A DNA stretch of 64,000 nucleotides from assembly GCA_036245805.1 (NCBI GenBank), contig BTRK01000004.1, positions 43,612,907 to 43,676,906 of the forward strand. Direction: 5' to 3'. This DNA is from Pristionchus mayeri. Taxonomy: Eukaryota; Nematoda; Chromadorea; Rhabditida; Neodiplogasteridae. Shown in pieces: positions 12,901 through 23,609 of this stretch. Position 1 is the first letter of the stretch; each line of letters begins with the position of its first letter. The notes beneath the pieces are model-generated. The model did not search any database. It saw nothing but the letters and a program-made list of their open reading frames with translations, and had not been told where the DNA came from. The translations under genes were made by a program, and so were the position numbers.

Positions 12901-15276
12901 TTTCAAGAACTTTGATGTCGGCAATCTCGAGGAAGCCAAGCAGCGCGCCAAGTTGAGAGTCCTCAAGTGAGAACGCAAGTGTGGTCTCTCGGCTGACTCT
13001 TTTCGTTTTATTGCTATCTCGATTTCTCTAATCCATCAACTTTGAGACGCTATTTTTGCTCTTCAACGTAGTTTTACCAACAACTTTCCTTCATGAGGTC
13101 CGGCCATTTTTCATGCACTATCGCGCTGTATAGGTCATTTTTTCCGATGAAATGACCTATACAGTGTGATAGTACATGAAAAAATAGCCGGACCACATAA
13201 AGGAAAGTTCTTGGTAAAACGAGCTGAAATAGCGTCTCAAAGTTGATGGACCCCACCCGAACGGTGCAGCAGCGCAACAAGGAATGATAACAGACACTAA
13301 TGAATGTAATGGGGGGGGGGGGGGGGTTATGTGGACCCAGAAACTGAAACTAATAAAATACAAGCAAAAGAAAACAACAGGGTTTTGAGAAAAAGACATG
13401 AAATGGTAATGAAATAAAGTCAGTTCGTAATACTGAAAGCTACCGTACTCAAAAAACGGTTAAGCGCATTCCTCACCTAAAGCATTAATAAATCAAGTTG
13501 ACATATAATCGTGTTGCGCCGCAGCGAAGATGCAGTGCGCCACAGATCCTCGTTTTCTGTGTTATCGAAAATTCTTTACCTGATCTCGAACTGACTTTAT
13601 TTTAAAAAGTTGGCTTTTTTTGCCTTTTTCTCAAAAAAAATTTAAAGAAATTTTGCTTGTATGTTTAGATTGGACAGGCAGTAGACTGCCCTACAACAAA
13701 AAGTGATTAAAAGACATCTATCCACCCAGCAGAAAAAGATAAAATTGAAATTAGGAAAATATTCGATTTTTCGATTTTTTTTGACCGCCTTAAAGAAGGA
13801 CTGTCAGCAAAGTTGAAATTTTGACGTTGTCATAACCATGACCGACCTTTGTACAACCATAAGAGATTCTGAAAATTTCAAATTCATATCTCTATTTTGA
13901 ACCTAGTTATCATTAGTTGGCAGAAAGCCAAGGAGGGCTTGAAGGGAAGGGACGTGCGGGAATTCAAATATCTAGAAGTTTTTCCAAAAACTGGTGGGAT
14001 TCGAACCCGCAACCTTCCGATTACGCTGCGACTGCTTTACCACTGAGCTATGCGAGTGACCCTTGCCTATCCTCTTAGCTCGCGCTATGATCGTTGGATG
14101 ATTGTCTAGGTCATGGTTATGACAGCGTCAAAAATTTAACTTTGCTGACAATAGCGAAATCGAAAGTTCGTCTGATCACGGTAATACACTTAAATTTTTA
14201 CTAATGGTGACCTAGATCACTCCATAAGTGGTCGGTGGGGATTAGAAATGGACTCTCGGAACGAAATATATATGGCTCGAAAGCCCGTCAAATTCTAAGG
14301 ACATCTTTCAATGTTCTAGTTTGCCTTCTCCGAAATGCGCGGAACTTCATCACAATTGTTTGGCACGTTTTTGTCACATTTTCTGCTGTTTCTCGAAAAC
14401 TCTTTTTTCCATTTGTTTTTAGTTTTACAAGTAGACATTATACTCTATCAACTACAAGAGCAAAACAACGTAGATATAGCAATAATAAAATGTTCCGACG
14501 ATGCTAGTTGACCACCTAAGCCGCTAAATCGCTGAGCCGACCCTTACTACTTTAATTATTATACTCTTAAAAGTGTTTTTAATTTAAATTCTTAATCATC
14601 ACCACATGTCAGGTCATAGGAATTCAAGGATTACGGTAGCACCCCTAAAGTTAGGGCACCACGTGGGGCAGGATCCAGATCACTAGTGGTGGGTGAGCAG
14701 GCGAGTACTACATGTGGGAACATGTTGGACGATTTAATTTTTTTTGAACTTTGCCAAGCGTTTGCGCAAATATGTTTACTGGATCAAAAAAGTCAGAATG
14801 AGTACTTAAAGAGACCAAAAAAAAGAGATGTTTTTAAAGAGATGTTTGTTTTTGCTTTCAGATCGGATACAGACATGCGTCCTCGTTCCGCCGTAATTCG
14901 TCGCACGAAACACATTCTCGCCGGAGTGAAGGAGGGCGCAGTGTTTGCTGCGATCGATAAAGAATGCGGGGGAGTGTTTCCATTTTCTCTAATCTTTTTC
15001 TCAGAGTATATTTGACATGTTTTTTGTGGAGAAAGCTGAAGATATGGGGGTAAACCTCATTAAAACACAAAGAATAGGGAAAACATCGAGAGCTATTTGT
15101 AGGTCACAGCGTCTCAAGTGAACGCGGCTGCGAGACGCGTCGCGGACAATTTCTCGATCGCTTCGTACGGGAACATCGACAGACTCCCACGTAGGGGAAC
15201 TCTCCGCGCCTTTCTCGCGACTCGCGACTTTCTGTGAAGATCTGCGGTAGACATGGACGAAAACTGTGGATTATGA
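978..15276 (+). CDS. ucr-2: Ubiquinol-cytochrome c reductase core protein 2-like (M16 family), partial multi-exon gene
   Basis: Core-2 is a non-catalytic M16 metallopeptidase-fold subunit of mitochondrial complex III, on the matrix side of the inner membrane. Exons supported by splice signals and phase are 978-1094, 2257-2336, 2537-2601, 2658-2779, about 9692-9802, 12851-12966, 14862-14973, 15103-15190 and 15251-15276 (stop TGA). Family-like stretches are GLRNAAFRNG followed by DEDIRHFASTHM (end of the N-terminal M16 repeat), GGQGASSDDVPALAVQTVL, EEAKQRAKLRVLK, then VTASQVNAAARRV and a C-terminus GNIDRLPHMDENCGL, which parallels the usual PYLDEL ending. Adjacent exons join in phase, including the 59-60 nt final intron. 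Exons expected between 2779 and 9692 and between 9802 and 12851 were not found, nor was the 5' end. The gene may use diverged exons or be decaying. Donors 2602 (GTTCGT) and 14974 (GTGTTT) are weak. The mitochondrial processing peptidase alpha subunit is a less likely alternative. Confidence 0.68.
1325..1402 (-). pseudogene. tRNA-like sequence (tRNA pseudogene or SINE head)
   Basis: On the minus strand an A-box-like stretch (TGGTGAAGTGGTTAGCGA) is followed about 30 nt later by a B box, GGTTCGACTCC, whose T-stem can pair (GCTGG with CCGGT). The region between does not fold into a convincing anticodon arm and the acceptor stem does not pair. I read it as a degenerate tRNA or a tRNA-derived repeat, not a working tRNA gene. 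Confidence 0.35.
2128..2208. repeat. 81-bp palindromic MITE with CRE-like core (copy 1)
   Basis: A near-perfect hairpin. GGCACTACGCCGGATGAGAAC at the left is mirrored by GTTCTCATCCGACCTAGCGCC at the right. Each arm contains TGACGTCA. It lies directly before the 2257 exon of the core-2-like gene. Related copies are at 36073-36161 and 40763-40846, with a half copy at 3109-3130. Confidence 0.8.
4034..5380. repeat. Foldback element, about 1.35 kb (family A, copy 1)
   Basis: Two arms of about 650 bp in inverted orientation around a centre near 4710. The outer left arm contains GTCGCGAGTATAAGTCACCG, mirrored at the right end near 5355-5378. The arms match nearly base for base, so open frames inside (for example 4907-5296 minus) are mirror copies of each other and are not treated as genes. 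A second, more diverged member lies at 10483-11276. Confidence 0.85.
5390..6450. other. AT-rich intron sequence, no gene seen
   Basis: Low-complexity AT-rich DNA within the long intron of the core-2-like gene. I see no exon, RNA gene or clear repeat boundary here. Confidence 0.4.
6461..6580. repeat. Solo end of the 8.1-9.6 kb foldback family
   Basis: The stretch around TTTTGGATGTTGCTTACAAT followed by GAGCTCGTCATTACGAGC matches the sub-terminal part of the foldback at 8119-9568, where it occurs once in each arm. Here it appears without a mirror partner, and the first 30 nt are partly duplicated in tandem. It is probably a decayed copy or a solo end. Confidence 0.6.
6894..7198. repeat. Palindromic MITE, about 305 bp (family B, copy 1)
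   Basis: Inverted arms start with ACAAGGGGACGTCGCGGAGT and end in its complement. Both arms contain AAATTCTAAGAACTTCTG-like sequence. The loop is a short unique stretch near 7020-7060. A diverged relative with the same internal motif lies at 17820-18127, and a fragment of the outer end lies near 1550-1580. Confidence 0.8.
7200..8118. other. Intronic sequence, no gene recognised
   Basis: Mixed-composition DNA with short open frames on both strands at 7150-7600 but without convincing exon boundaries or family resemblance. It could hold a missing exon of the core-2-like gene, but I could not identify one. Confidence 0.35.
8119..9568. repeat. Foldback element, about 1.45 kb
   Basis: Two inverted arms of about 700 bp around a centre near 8875. 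The outer ends are AGAAGAAGGTCAATCCACTC and its complement. Sub-terminal sequence recurs alone at 6461-6580. Open frames on both strands are mirror images, so no coding function is supported. Confidence 0.85.
10483..11276. repeat. Foldback element, about 0.8 kb (family A, copy 2)
   Basis: Ends resemble those of the 4034-5380 element: CAGTCGCGAGCATAAGTCAC at the left and a mirrored, partly diverged end near 11270. Internal sequence on GCAACGACTGTG is shared between the copies. Arms are less similar to each other than in copy 1, suggesting an older insertion. Confidence 0.7.
11317..12114. repeat. Foldback element, about 0.8 kb
   Basis: Left arm CCAAATAGCTCGCAGTTCTT is mirrored at 12090-12112. 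The inner arms, with the CTAACCACGCATTATATGGC stretch at 11467, are mirrored at 11940-11960. The loop is about 60 bp near 11760-11800. Confidence 0.8.
12372..12640. repeat. Fragment related to the 23.6-24.8 kb foldback
   Basis: The stretch ATGCTTATCTCGTCGAGGTC through GGTCGATTTTCGAACTCTAC resembles one arm of the palindrome at 23610-24812 (around 24560-24790). No inverted partner is present, so this is a diverged solo arm in an intron of the core-2-like gene. Confidence 0.55.
13033..13249. repeat. Palindromic MITE, 217 bp
   Basis: CCATCAACTTTGAGACGCTA at the left is mirrored at the right end. The arms continue through GGTCCGGCCATTTTTCATGC and meet at ATGACCTATA/TATAGGTCAT around 13140. It lies about 70 bp downstream of the 12851-12966 exon. 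Confidence 0.85.
13310..13327. repeat. Poly-G tract
   Basis: A run of about 17 consecutive G residues in an intron. Its length is likely to vary and to be error-prone in sequencing. Confidence 0.8.
13801..14151. mobile_element. Terminal-inverted-repeat element enclosing a tRNA-like sequence
   Basis: About 40 bp at the left end (TGTCAGCAAAGTTGAAATTT, then a GTCATAACCATGACC block) is mirrored at 14109-14151. Between them, on the minus strand, lies a tRNA-like segment with A-box and B-box matches. The arrangement suggests either a non-autonomous DNA element that captured a tRNA-derived sequence or a hybrid repeat. Confidence 0.6.
13988..14062 (-). pseudogene. tRNA-like sequence
   Basis: The minus strand reads TAGCTCAGTGGTAAAGCA (A box and D-arm) and GCGGGTTCGAATCCCAC (B box and T-arm). 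Acceptor and anticodon stems do not pair, so an active tRNA is unlikely. The promoter boxes are well kept, as in SINE heads. Confidence 0.5.
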
Positions 15277-16712
15277 GTAGAGGCGCTCCCTCACTTTCAC
15301 ACACTCTCTCGCTCTTTTCTATAGCTCTTGTTTTTTTATGTTGATTTCATGCTTTTCGCTGCTCACATTACCTATTATTTTTCATCCGGTAGACTCTTGT
15401 TTACTGTTGTTCACTCCCTTTCGTAAGGTGTTGTCGCTGAGGCTCACTGATTTAGTTGACTTTGTTTCATCATTAAAGCCAATTTTCTTCCCGTGTGGGT
15501 GATCTTTGATTTCTAGAGGTCTTGGAAACAGTTGTTTGTACAATATCTTCTATTCGTTCACTAAGTATTTCTGCATCCGTTTCACTATTGTGATAAGCCT
15601 TTGAGTTGTTTTTGTTAATCTTTCATGACGTGTTATTTGTTGGCGTCTTTGTAGAATAAATTTGACATCGAATCGATGTTCTGTCTCTGCGCTGTCAGAT
15701 GAGCATGTGTGAGTTTGGTGCAAGAATATAGACGAGTAATAAAGCTTGCATCTGATAATTTCTCTGATTCTCTTTACTTCCTGCACGTGAGATGGAGAGA
15801 CGAATGCTTCTCGATACGAGAGAGCGGGGAAAAGTGGAGCGAGTCCAAGAAAGTGCGCTGATTACGCTTAACAATGCTGATATGCAGTACTACTTTGCTT
15901 AACGAAGTTACGAAAGAAAAGAGCAAACGAAGAATCGAGCGCGCCTCTCCACCCTCCTCTCGCCTCTATCTGACCCGGCGCGACTAGCGCGCGCCCTCTC
16001 CCTCCCCTATATAGCTCAGCTCGTCTCTCCCTCTCCCGTCGGTGCTTCCCCGTTCGTTTCCCTCGTCCGCTAAGATGATCGCATGCCTCGTCTTTCGCTG
16101 ATCTCTTCGCTCGTTTCGTGTGAAATCTGGTGCCCAATTCCATTAAGGACCAAGCAGTTCAAGGCTGTTCTTCCTGGGCGAAAGAAGGGCAAAAGAAGCC
16201 GATCCCGATGATTGAATCTCTCGGTATGGGAAGTAGTCCCAGTGATTGGCCATACCCATGCCCGCCCCACCCCTAGGAGCAAAACTCAAGCCGCATAAGC
16301 ACCGACGATTAGGACGCAGTCCACTTTTTGCTCATTTGGGTCCATGTTCAAAGCACGGAACGCTCTAATCAATACGTATGAACTCACACCAGGATGCCCG
16401 CGCATTTCTACATCCTCGATCAGGGTATGCACCTTAGTATATATACACTCCTTTCTAAACACCATTGCTTGGGCATACTAGAGATTTCGCCTGAAATGGC
16501 TCCCTACACTCTTCAATCGGCGTGCGCTCTCATCTGTGGGGCTGGCGAGAGACAACGCAGAATGAAGGGAGAAACACTTTGTCATGCTATCTCTGCAATG
16601 AACTTGCCAACAGCAACGCACACTTGCACAGAGATAAGAAGACGGCTCCCTGGTACTATCAGAAAATAGATAATCTCCTAAACAATCAATATTTTACCGT
16701 ATTCCTTGGCAG
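15277..16712. other. Intergenic or 5' intron region, no exon identified
   Basis: Lies between the stop of the core-2-like gene and the first recognised kinase exon. The kinase N-lobe (glycine loop, VAIK lysine, helix C) should be encoded here or be missing; I could not find it. A stretch at 15460-15620 resembles 12650-12800, a diverged dispersed repeat. 15900-16080 is CT-rich. Confidence 0.35.
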
Positions 16713-17414
16713 ATCTTTCGTTTCCTCGACATCTGTTTCTCTACCTGGACGATGTCGATCGTCATGGAGTTCGTCCCCTTGAATCTGACGGAACTCATCG
16801 CGGGATTGAGGAGGAGTAGTCAGGAAGAGGTGAGTGGTTCGGCAATGTACTGTATACTGAGCGCGGTAGCCTACCGTATCCCAGGATTACGGTAGACTAC
16901 CGCATTATTGACAAAAGGTTTCGCAAGAGGTTCCTGTGTTCATTTTGCGCGCTCTCTCACTGGTACCGGAACTGGCCGGTCGTTAGTTTGGGTTCGACAT
17001 CCACCTCAAGTAGCAAATGTTTTGTTCTAACTGAATGATTAATACAATTGAGTATTCCATCAAGACGAGAAAATAAATGAAACATTTGAAACGTAACAAA
17101 ACCTGGCATTGCTCACACACTGGACGACTTCGCAAGAACTTCGCACGACTTCGCAAGAAATGGCGCTCTCTTCATTCTGCGTTAACTCTCACCGATCGTA
17201 CCGCCGATGAGAGAACACGCAGAATGAAGAGAGTGCGAAATCGTCACTAATACTGATTCAACTCCACTTCTCTTGCAGAGGGTCGCAATGACTAATCACA
17301 AATTTTCTACACGAAATCGAGAAACGAAGAGTGTTTCAGATGCTCATTCTCTTCTTCTTCCGGCAGTTCCTCCGCGCGCTATACTACCTGCACAAGCACA
17401 ACATCATGCATCGG
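16713..17414 (+). CDS. Protein kinase fragment (two exons, CDK/MAPK-like)
   Basis: Exon 16713-16829 follows a GGCAG acceptor and ends at GTGAGT. Its 39 residues include IVMEFVPLNLTELI, the beta-5 strand, hinge and helix D of a Ser/Thr kinase. Exon 17367-17414 follows a CGGCAG acceptor and ends at GTACGG. It reads FLRALYYLHKHNIMHR, that is helix E and the first two residues of the catalytic HRD. The next exon should begin with the catalytic Asp (D, L/V, K), but none was found before the repeat field starting at 17.8 kb. A few residues usual between helix D and helix E are also absent, so a small exon may lie in 16830-17366 or the gene may be decayed. Family within the CMGC group is not settled. 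Confidence 0.6.
17164..17240. repeat. CT-hairpin MITE
   Basis: GCTCTCTTCATTCTGCGT is mirrored by ACGCAGAATGAAGAGAG, with a short loop. It belongs to a loose family of hairpins with GAGAGAG-rich stems found repeatedly in the window. It lies inside the intron between the two kinase exons. Confidence 0.65.
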
Positions 17415-17819
17415 GTACGGTAACCGGAGGATTACGGTAGACCAGCAAACTGTACAGTTTTCAAAATTCCTGTAATCGAAAATTTGCTATGGCCGCTAGT
17501 TTAACTCTTCAATTACAAGGTGATTCGGGTGATTTTGAGATATGTAGCGAATATATTAGGTTGGTAATAAAGTTTTGCTCGATTTCGGGCCCCAACTTTG
17601 AGCTCGTATATTCTGCGTGCCTCAAATCGCCTCCTGTTATCATCACATTAATATATAGGGGCATGTTCAAAGTTTACAACATTAGGGATATAGTGGGGCA
17701 ATGCTGTCTAATATGGGAGAAATTGAGGTAAGCGTAACGAAGAACTTTTCACAAAAATTATGATTTTCTTTAAAATAGTGGAAATTCATGGATCAATTTT
17801 TGAGAAGAAGCTCACCAAC

Positions 17820-18127
17820 CAGGAATGACCGCGAGGGTAGGTTGGAGTTTTTGAACCAGACATAGCGGGATCGAAAGAGGGTCAAATTCTAAGAACTTCT
17901 ACGTTTTCATATCTGCTGAGGGCCTCTGTAGACGGCTGGGTTGTAGTGGGATTTCAGAAAGCCTGAGAAATTGACTGTTTTGCATCCCTCCCCACTATGA
18001 GCGCAGACATCCACAGGGGGCCTCAGCAGATATGAAAAACATAGAAGTTCTTAGAATTTGATCCTATTTCGATCCCGCAAGGTCTCGTTCTAAAACTCCA
18101 ACCTAAACTCGCGGCCATTCCTTGTAA
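17820..18127. repeat. Palindromic MITE, about 308 bp (family B, copy 2)
   Basis: The arm GGAATGACCGCGAGGGTAGG is mirrored at the right end. It shares the internal AAATTCTAAGAACTTCT block and overall layout with 6894-7198, though the outer sequence has diverged. Confidence 0.75.
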
Positions 18128-19196
18128 GTAGATTAAGAAGTCCGAGGAGTGCTCTCTCTAGTAGCAAAAACAGAGGGCTGCTGAATTCATTATTTCCTTT
18201 GTACAGGCGGATTAATCCGGACTCAATAGAAAAATCAAAATATACTTTACCAAATTTCCTGTTTCGGGTATTGACGAGGCTGACACCTAAGGGCGATGAT
18301 TGTTTTTCGACGGAAAATGCGAAAAAAACTGATTTTGAGGTATTTCAAGCACGGCCTGCCCTAGAAAAAGCAGAGATCTCAAAAATATTTCCAATTAGTG
18401 AGTGATAGGGCAAGAGTTGTTCATTAATTTGCGCATGAAATAACTGCTCTCAAAACCACAGGGTTGCCGAAAAAAGGCCAAAAGTATGAATTTCGACATT
18501 CAAAATTGGGTTACTAAAAGCTGAAGAACCCTGTTCCTGAATTAAGAGCCGCATCCACTCTCAAATAGAATTACTACATGTACTGCTAAGGTAGTTTACA
18601 TTCGTGAAAAATTGAATTCGCGAGTTCCATCGGTAAAGATACAGTGAGTCATTATCTGATCGGGACCCCTATCATGAAAATCCCAATTCGGATTACGCGC
18701 TTATTTCTAATAGGCCCTTTACGGCTGGTCAGTCTCAACATGAGCAGTACGATGTATGCCCCACATACTTTACTACTGTGGTTAAAACTGGGCCCTATCT
18801 CTGTTCTAAATGAAAAGCAGATCATTTGAAAAATCAGGTCGTTGATCAATCACATTCAGTTTGGTACTTCGCCGCATTCTTTTCTTTGCTCGGACAGATC
18901 TATGATCGTGTGAGTAAAAGAGAGTATAAGTGCCCCTATCTACCATTAAAAGATCTAAGTTGATTGGTCAACAACGAACGATTATAGATGTTGGAATGCA
19001 CTTTAGTCAAAATCGAGCAAAACTTTATGACCAACCTGATAGATTAGGGTATCTTCGGAACACTAAAAGTCGTTCAGGATATCAAGCCGAACGACGTTTT
19101 TATTTCCTCTGTGAATTATGTGAAGCAAGCTGTTCGATTTCGGAAAAGATTGCATCTATCAGCTAAAGGTAAATGGAGATGACGTATGAGCACCAG

Positions 19197-22073
19197 GTAG
19201 TCTTCCCAAGGCGAAAAGTGGGTCCAAATCGCTCAAATTCAAAACCACTTTTCTGAAAATCATCGGATAAAAGCTCCAAAACATGACTATATTGGCGAAA
19301 ACATCATAAATAAGTAAACTAACTTTAAATAACTCGAATGGAATGCATTTTGGTACTTTAAAAAAAATCGAAAAAAATTCTAAAAAAATTGTCTCGATTT
19401 TCATGAATTTATATTTTCATGATTTTCATGGATCTTTTGCAAAAAAATCATATAAAGGTATGAGATGGTAATGCAGAGGCATGATTTCTTCGAAAAAATC
19501 CGATTTCGGTCACAGAGCCGGAAAATACAAACTTTCCGGTTTTGGTTTCCGGATTTGGACAAAACTATGCTCTCTATGGAAAATTAAGCCGTCCAGTTAT
19601 TTATATTTATTAATAACTATAAATAAACATATTTTGCGCTTAAAGGATGATTTCTGATAAGATATGACAATCCTGCATTGTGCAAATTATAATTGTATTT
19701 TCGAAGTGTAATTTCAGCTGCAACTGAATCTAAGCTGAAATGTATTTTAGAATCCTTCCTTTAAGCGTAAAATGTGTTTATTTATAGTTATTAATACATA
19801 TAAATAACTAGACGGCTTAATTTTCCATAGAGAACATAGTTTTGTCCAAATCCGGAAACCAAAACCGGAAAGTTTGTATTTTCTGGCTCTGTGACCAAAA
19901 TCGGATTTTTTCGAAGAACTCATGCCTCTGCATTACCATCTCATACCTTTATATGATTTTTTTTGCAAAAGATCCATGAAAATCATGAAAATATAAATTC
20001 ATGAAAATCGAGACAATTTTTTTCGAAATTTTTTCGATTTTTTTTAAAAGTACCAAAATGCATTCCATTCGAGTTATTTAACACGCGTCTTCTGAGAGAT
20101 TGCATGAACCGGAGGAACTAGCTGCAAAAGTTTGATCAATATCCAAAAGAAAATTATGGCAGAGTCCCGTAAAGATGGGAAAAACTTTTATACCAGCTAT
20201 TTGTCCTGGAACCGGATTTTAGGCATTTTCCGGATTTGGTTCCGGCTCTTAAGTAACATGGTTCATTTTTGAGATCCAGTGGCCATATTGTGCTCAAAAT
20301 GCGCGGAAAATTATATTAATAAACTTGTTCACACCAAAGCCGGGTGAGTGCGAAATCACGTTGAAAATATCGAAAAACCGGGTCGAGATTCATACAAAAA
20401 AATCATATCTCGCTTGGAACCCACCTTTTAGTGGTTTTTGACTGCAGTTTCAGAATCTACGTACCCATATTAGTCAAGGAAAAATGCGAGTGAAAGTCCC
20501 TAGGGGTGTGAATATGTTACGCTAATGCAAAATATGTGCTCAATTCGCAAATTCGTGATTTTCAATTTCTTATGCTTAAGCCATAATCGCTCGGATATAT
20601 CTTCTCTTTCATAATTTGATTGTTTCTAACCTAGATATCCGGTATTCCGTTGAACAAATCAAAGATTTCCACATTTCTTGAAAATCATATTTTTCACCTC
20701 GATATTTCTCAAATTTACAGGTTTCAAACTCAACATTTCGAGGATCTTACTCGTATTCACTATACGGATCTTATAGAATGCTGAACCATGAGTAATATTG
20801 GTTGGGATGGACCTGCTCGACGATTTTTAAACCTACTTTTTGACACTTGAAAACGCCCGATCGAGCTTGTTATAAATTAAAAAAAATCGATAATGATGTT
20901 AATTTTGTGAATTATGGTTGTGAATAAGTCGTAAAAGTGTTTTCTTAACCTCGGGCTTAAAATACTGGGGAAAGGCAACAATTTTCAGGTTTTTTCGGTC
21001 ATTTTCTCACTCTCGAATAATTCGCAAATTTAGAAACAAAAACAATGGCGAATTTCGAATATGATATTGACTGCATAGTTGAAGAGAACATTTTTACAAC
21101 TTATACACAACCATAATTCACAAAATTAACCGCACTATCGAATTTTAAATATTTCCGACACGCTCGATCGGGTCTAAAAAAAGTGTCAAAAAGTAGATTT
21201 TAAAAAACGTCGAGCAGGTCCATCCCATCCAACATTGCTCATGGTTTGATCCGTATAGTGAACACGTGAAAGATTTCGAAATGTTGAGTTTGAAACCTGT
21301 AAATTTGAGAAATATCGAGGTGAAAAATATGATTTTCAAGAAATGTGGAAATCTTTGATTTTTTTCAACGGAATACCGGATATCTAGGTTAGAAACAATC
21401 AAATTATGAAAGAAAAGATATATCTGAGCGATTATGGCTTAAGCATAAGAAATTGAAAATCACGAATTAGCGAATTGAGCACATATTTTGCATTAGCGTA
21501 ACATATTCACACCCCTAGGGACTCTCACTCGCATTTTTCCTTGACTAATATGGGTACGTAGATTCTGAAACTGCAGTCAAAAACCACTAAAAGGTGGGGT
21601 TTCAAGCGAGATATGATTTTTTTTATGAATCTCGACCCGGTTTTTCGATATTTTCAACGTGATTTCGCACTCACCCGGCTTTGGTGTGAACAAGTTTATT
21701 AATATAATTTTCCGCGCATTTTGAGCACAATATGGCCACTGTATCTCAAAAATGAACCATGTTACGTCAGAGCCGGAACCAAGTCCGGAAAATGCCTAAA
21801 AGCCGGTTCCAGGATAAATCGCTGGTGCAAAAGTTTTCCCGTCTCCACTGGACTCTACCATAATTTTCTATTAGATATTGCTCAAACTTTTGCAGCTCGT
21901 TCCTCAGGTGGGTCATTTTCATGCATTCTCTCATAAGACGCGTGTTAAAGTTAGTTTACTTATTTATGATGTTTTCGCCAATATAGTCATGTTTTGGAGC
22001 TTTTATCCGACGATTTTCAGAAAAGTGGTTTTGAAATTGAGCGATTTGAACCCAATTTTCGCCTTGGGAAGAC
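19197..22073. repeat. Large foldback element interrupted by a second foldback
   Basis: The outer arm 19197-19328 continues at 20082-20950 and is mirrored by 21085-22073. The centre is near 21020. The interruption is the 749-bp palindrome at 19329-20077. The arms contain CCGGTTTT- and GGCATTTTCCGG-like motifs, also present near 22300-22390 and in the 41.3-43.0 kb foldback, which suggests one superfamily. Confidence 0.8.
19329..20077. mobile_element. 749-bp palindromic element flanked by TTAA
   Basis: Starts ATAACTCGAATGGAATGCAT and ends with its complement. Both sides are flanked by TTAA (19325-19328 and 20078-20081). The mirror arm at 21952 shows the undisturbed target with a single TTAA, which fixes the boundaries and shows precise insertion. 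A TTAA duplication is the hallmark of piggyBac-type transposition. No transposase is encoded, so it is non-autonomous. The loop is about 19670-19740. Confidence 0.85.
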
Positions 22074-23609
22074 TACTTGTCACACCTAAGGAGTTCAGCT
22101 ATATTTTTTTCCTAATAGAAACGGGTATGGAGATTCCGAATATGAGCACCGTTTACTTGAAAGGGTGGGGTCCCCTAGCCGGTAGAATTTATTTTATGTT
22201 TTTGATCGTAGTTTTTCGTAAATTTCAATATGAAGTTGACGCCGCCGAACTTTTTTGTCAACGTAAAAGTTGTTTGAAATAATTTTCGGGACATTTTGAT
22301 CCCAATGCCAGCATTCTAGCTCATCTGGAAGCTGAGATACGGTAGAGCCGGGTGCGGAACCGGAAAATACCTAAAAGCCGGTTTTGAAAAAAAACGGCCA
22401 ACGTAGAAAGTTTTCTAATCACCAATATACTCTGGCATAATTATCTCGTGGATACTGCTGAAAGTTGGGCTCCTGGTTCCGCGGGCTGTCCGTTTTCATG
22501 CATTCTCTCAGAAGACGCGTGATAAATAGATAATTGCAGGCTATTGTACCCCCATTTTAGACATCCCACCTTCTCTTCCCTTCCTCGATCGATCATCTAG
22601 TCGTCGCGGGACCCAGAGCTGCCAAAAATATGCTCACTTTTGAAACGATTTTGGTCGATATGCCGGTCGATATGATACGTCACTTACGATGCGGGAACAT
22701 GGTTGAAATTTGTACAACTGTATCTTCTTTTATCTCCATACAATTTCGCATCGCGTTTCTGCTCCAGATGTGCTTCAATTGTGTCTCTTCATCTGCATAT
22801 AGCTCTCTAGAGCAATCAATACCTGTCTCTCATCGAAACCAAAAAAAATATCGTTTATTTCGCACGACAGAGCGTGTCAGATCAGATAATTTCCTTTGTT
22901 CTCGCGGCGGACCATTACTCTCCATTCATCGTCGCTGAGCAGTGAAGTTATGAAGGACGTAGTTGATAGATAGACCATAATTTAATTAAGAAATTTAATT
23001 TTAATAATGTGGTTAAGCCCCCGCCTACTGTTAAATTTTGGAATTTTTATCTCGCTTCGTGGCTACATGATACCACAATTACTATTATTTATTACTATTA
23101 TTTGTGTCTTGTGGAACAATCGTCCGATTCTCTTGATAATGTATACTGCCGCTCTGTCTGAAAGGCGAGCGTTCTCATCGTTTTTTTAATTAGCTTTTGA
23201 AGAATGAAGAAATGCATATTTCATGAGAAGTGTGTGAAAAATCGGGACACCTGATGTCGTATCAATTTTTTTTGAATACCATCAATTCCAACTCGTTTGT
23301 CCGTCCACTTGAAATGACGCCACATTCTACCACAAGCCACACAAAGCGTCTGTCATTTAAACCGTGCTAGGAGAAGGTATATGGCGCGGAAATCGTCTTC
23401 TCAGGAACGACGCTTGACTTTAGAAAGACCTTATTTTCTCGTTTTCTCATTCAAATAACAAAGAGTGCAAGAAATGGTTTGTGGTACGGCTTTCGACCAG
23501 ATTGGTATCTCCATCTCCACAATTCCAGAAGACATCATCCTAATGATCATTCCGTTGATTTAAGATCCTAGAGTCGCTGAAATTGGACTCGTAAGTTACC
23601 ATAAACCTT

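Noticed and set aside
23476..23564. Short frame resembling the start of an F-box (STIPEDIILMIIPL)
   Set aside because: Only about 30 codons, stops at once, no continuing exon found. The resemblance is too short to support.
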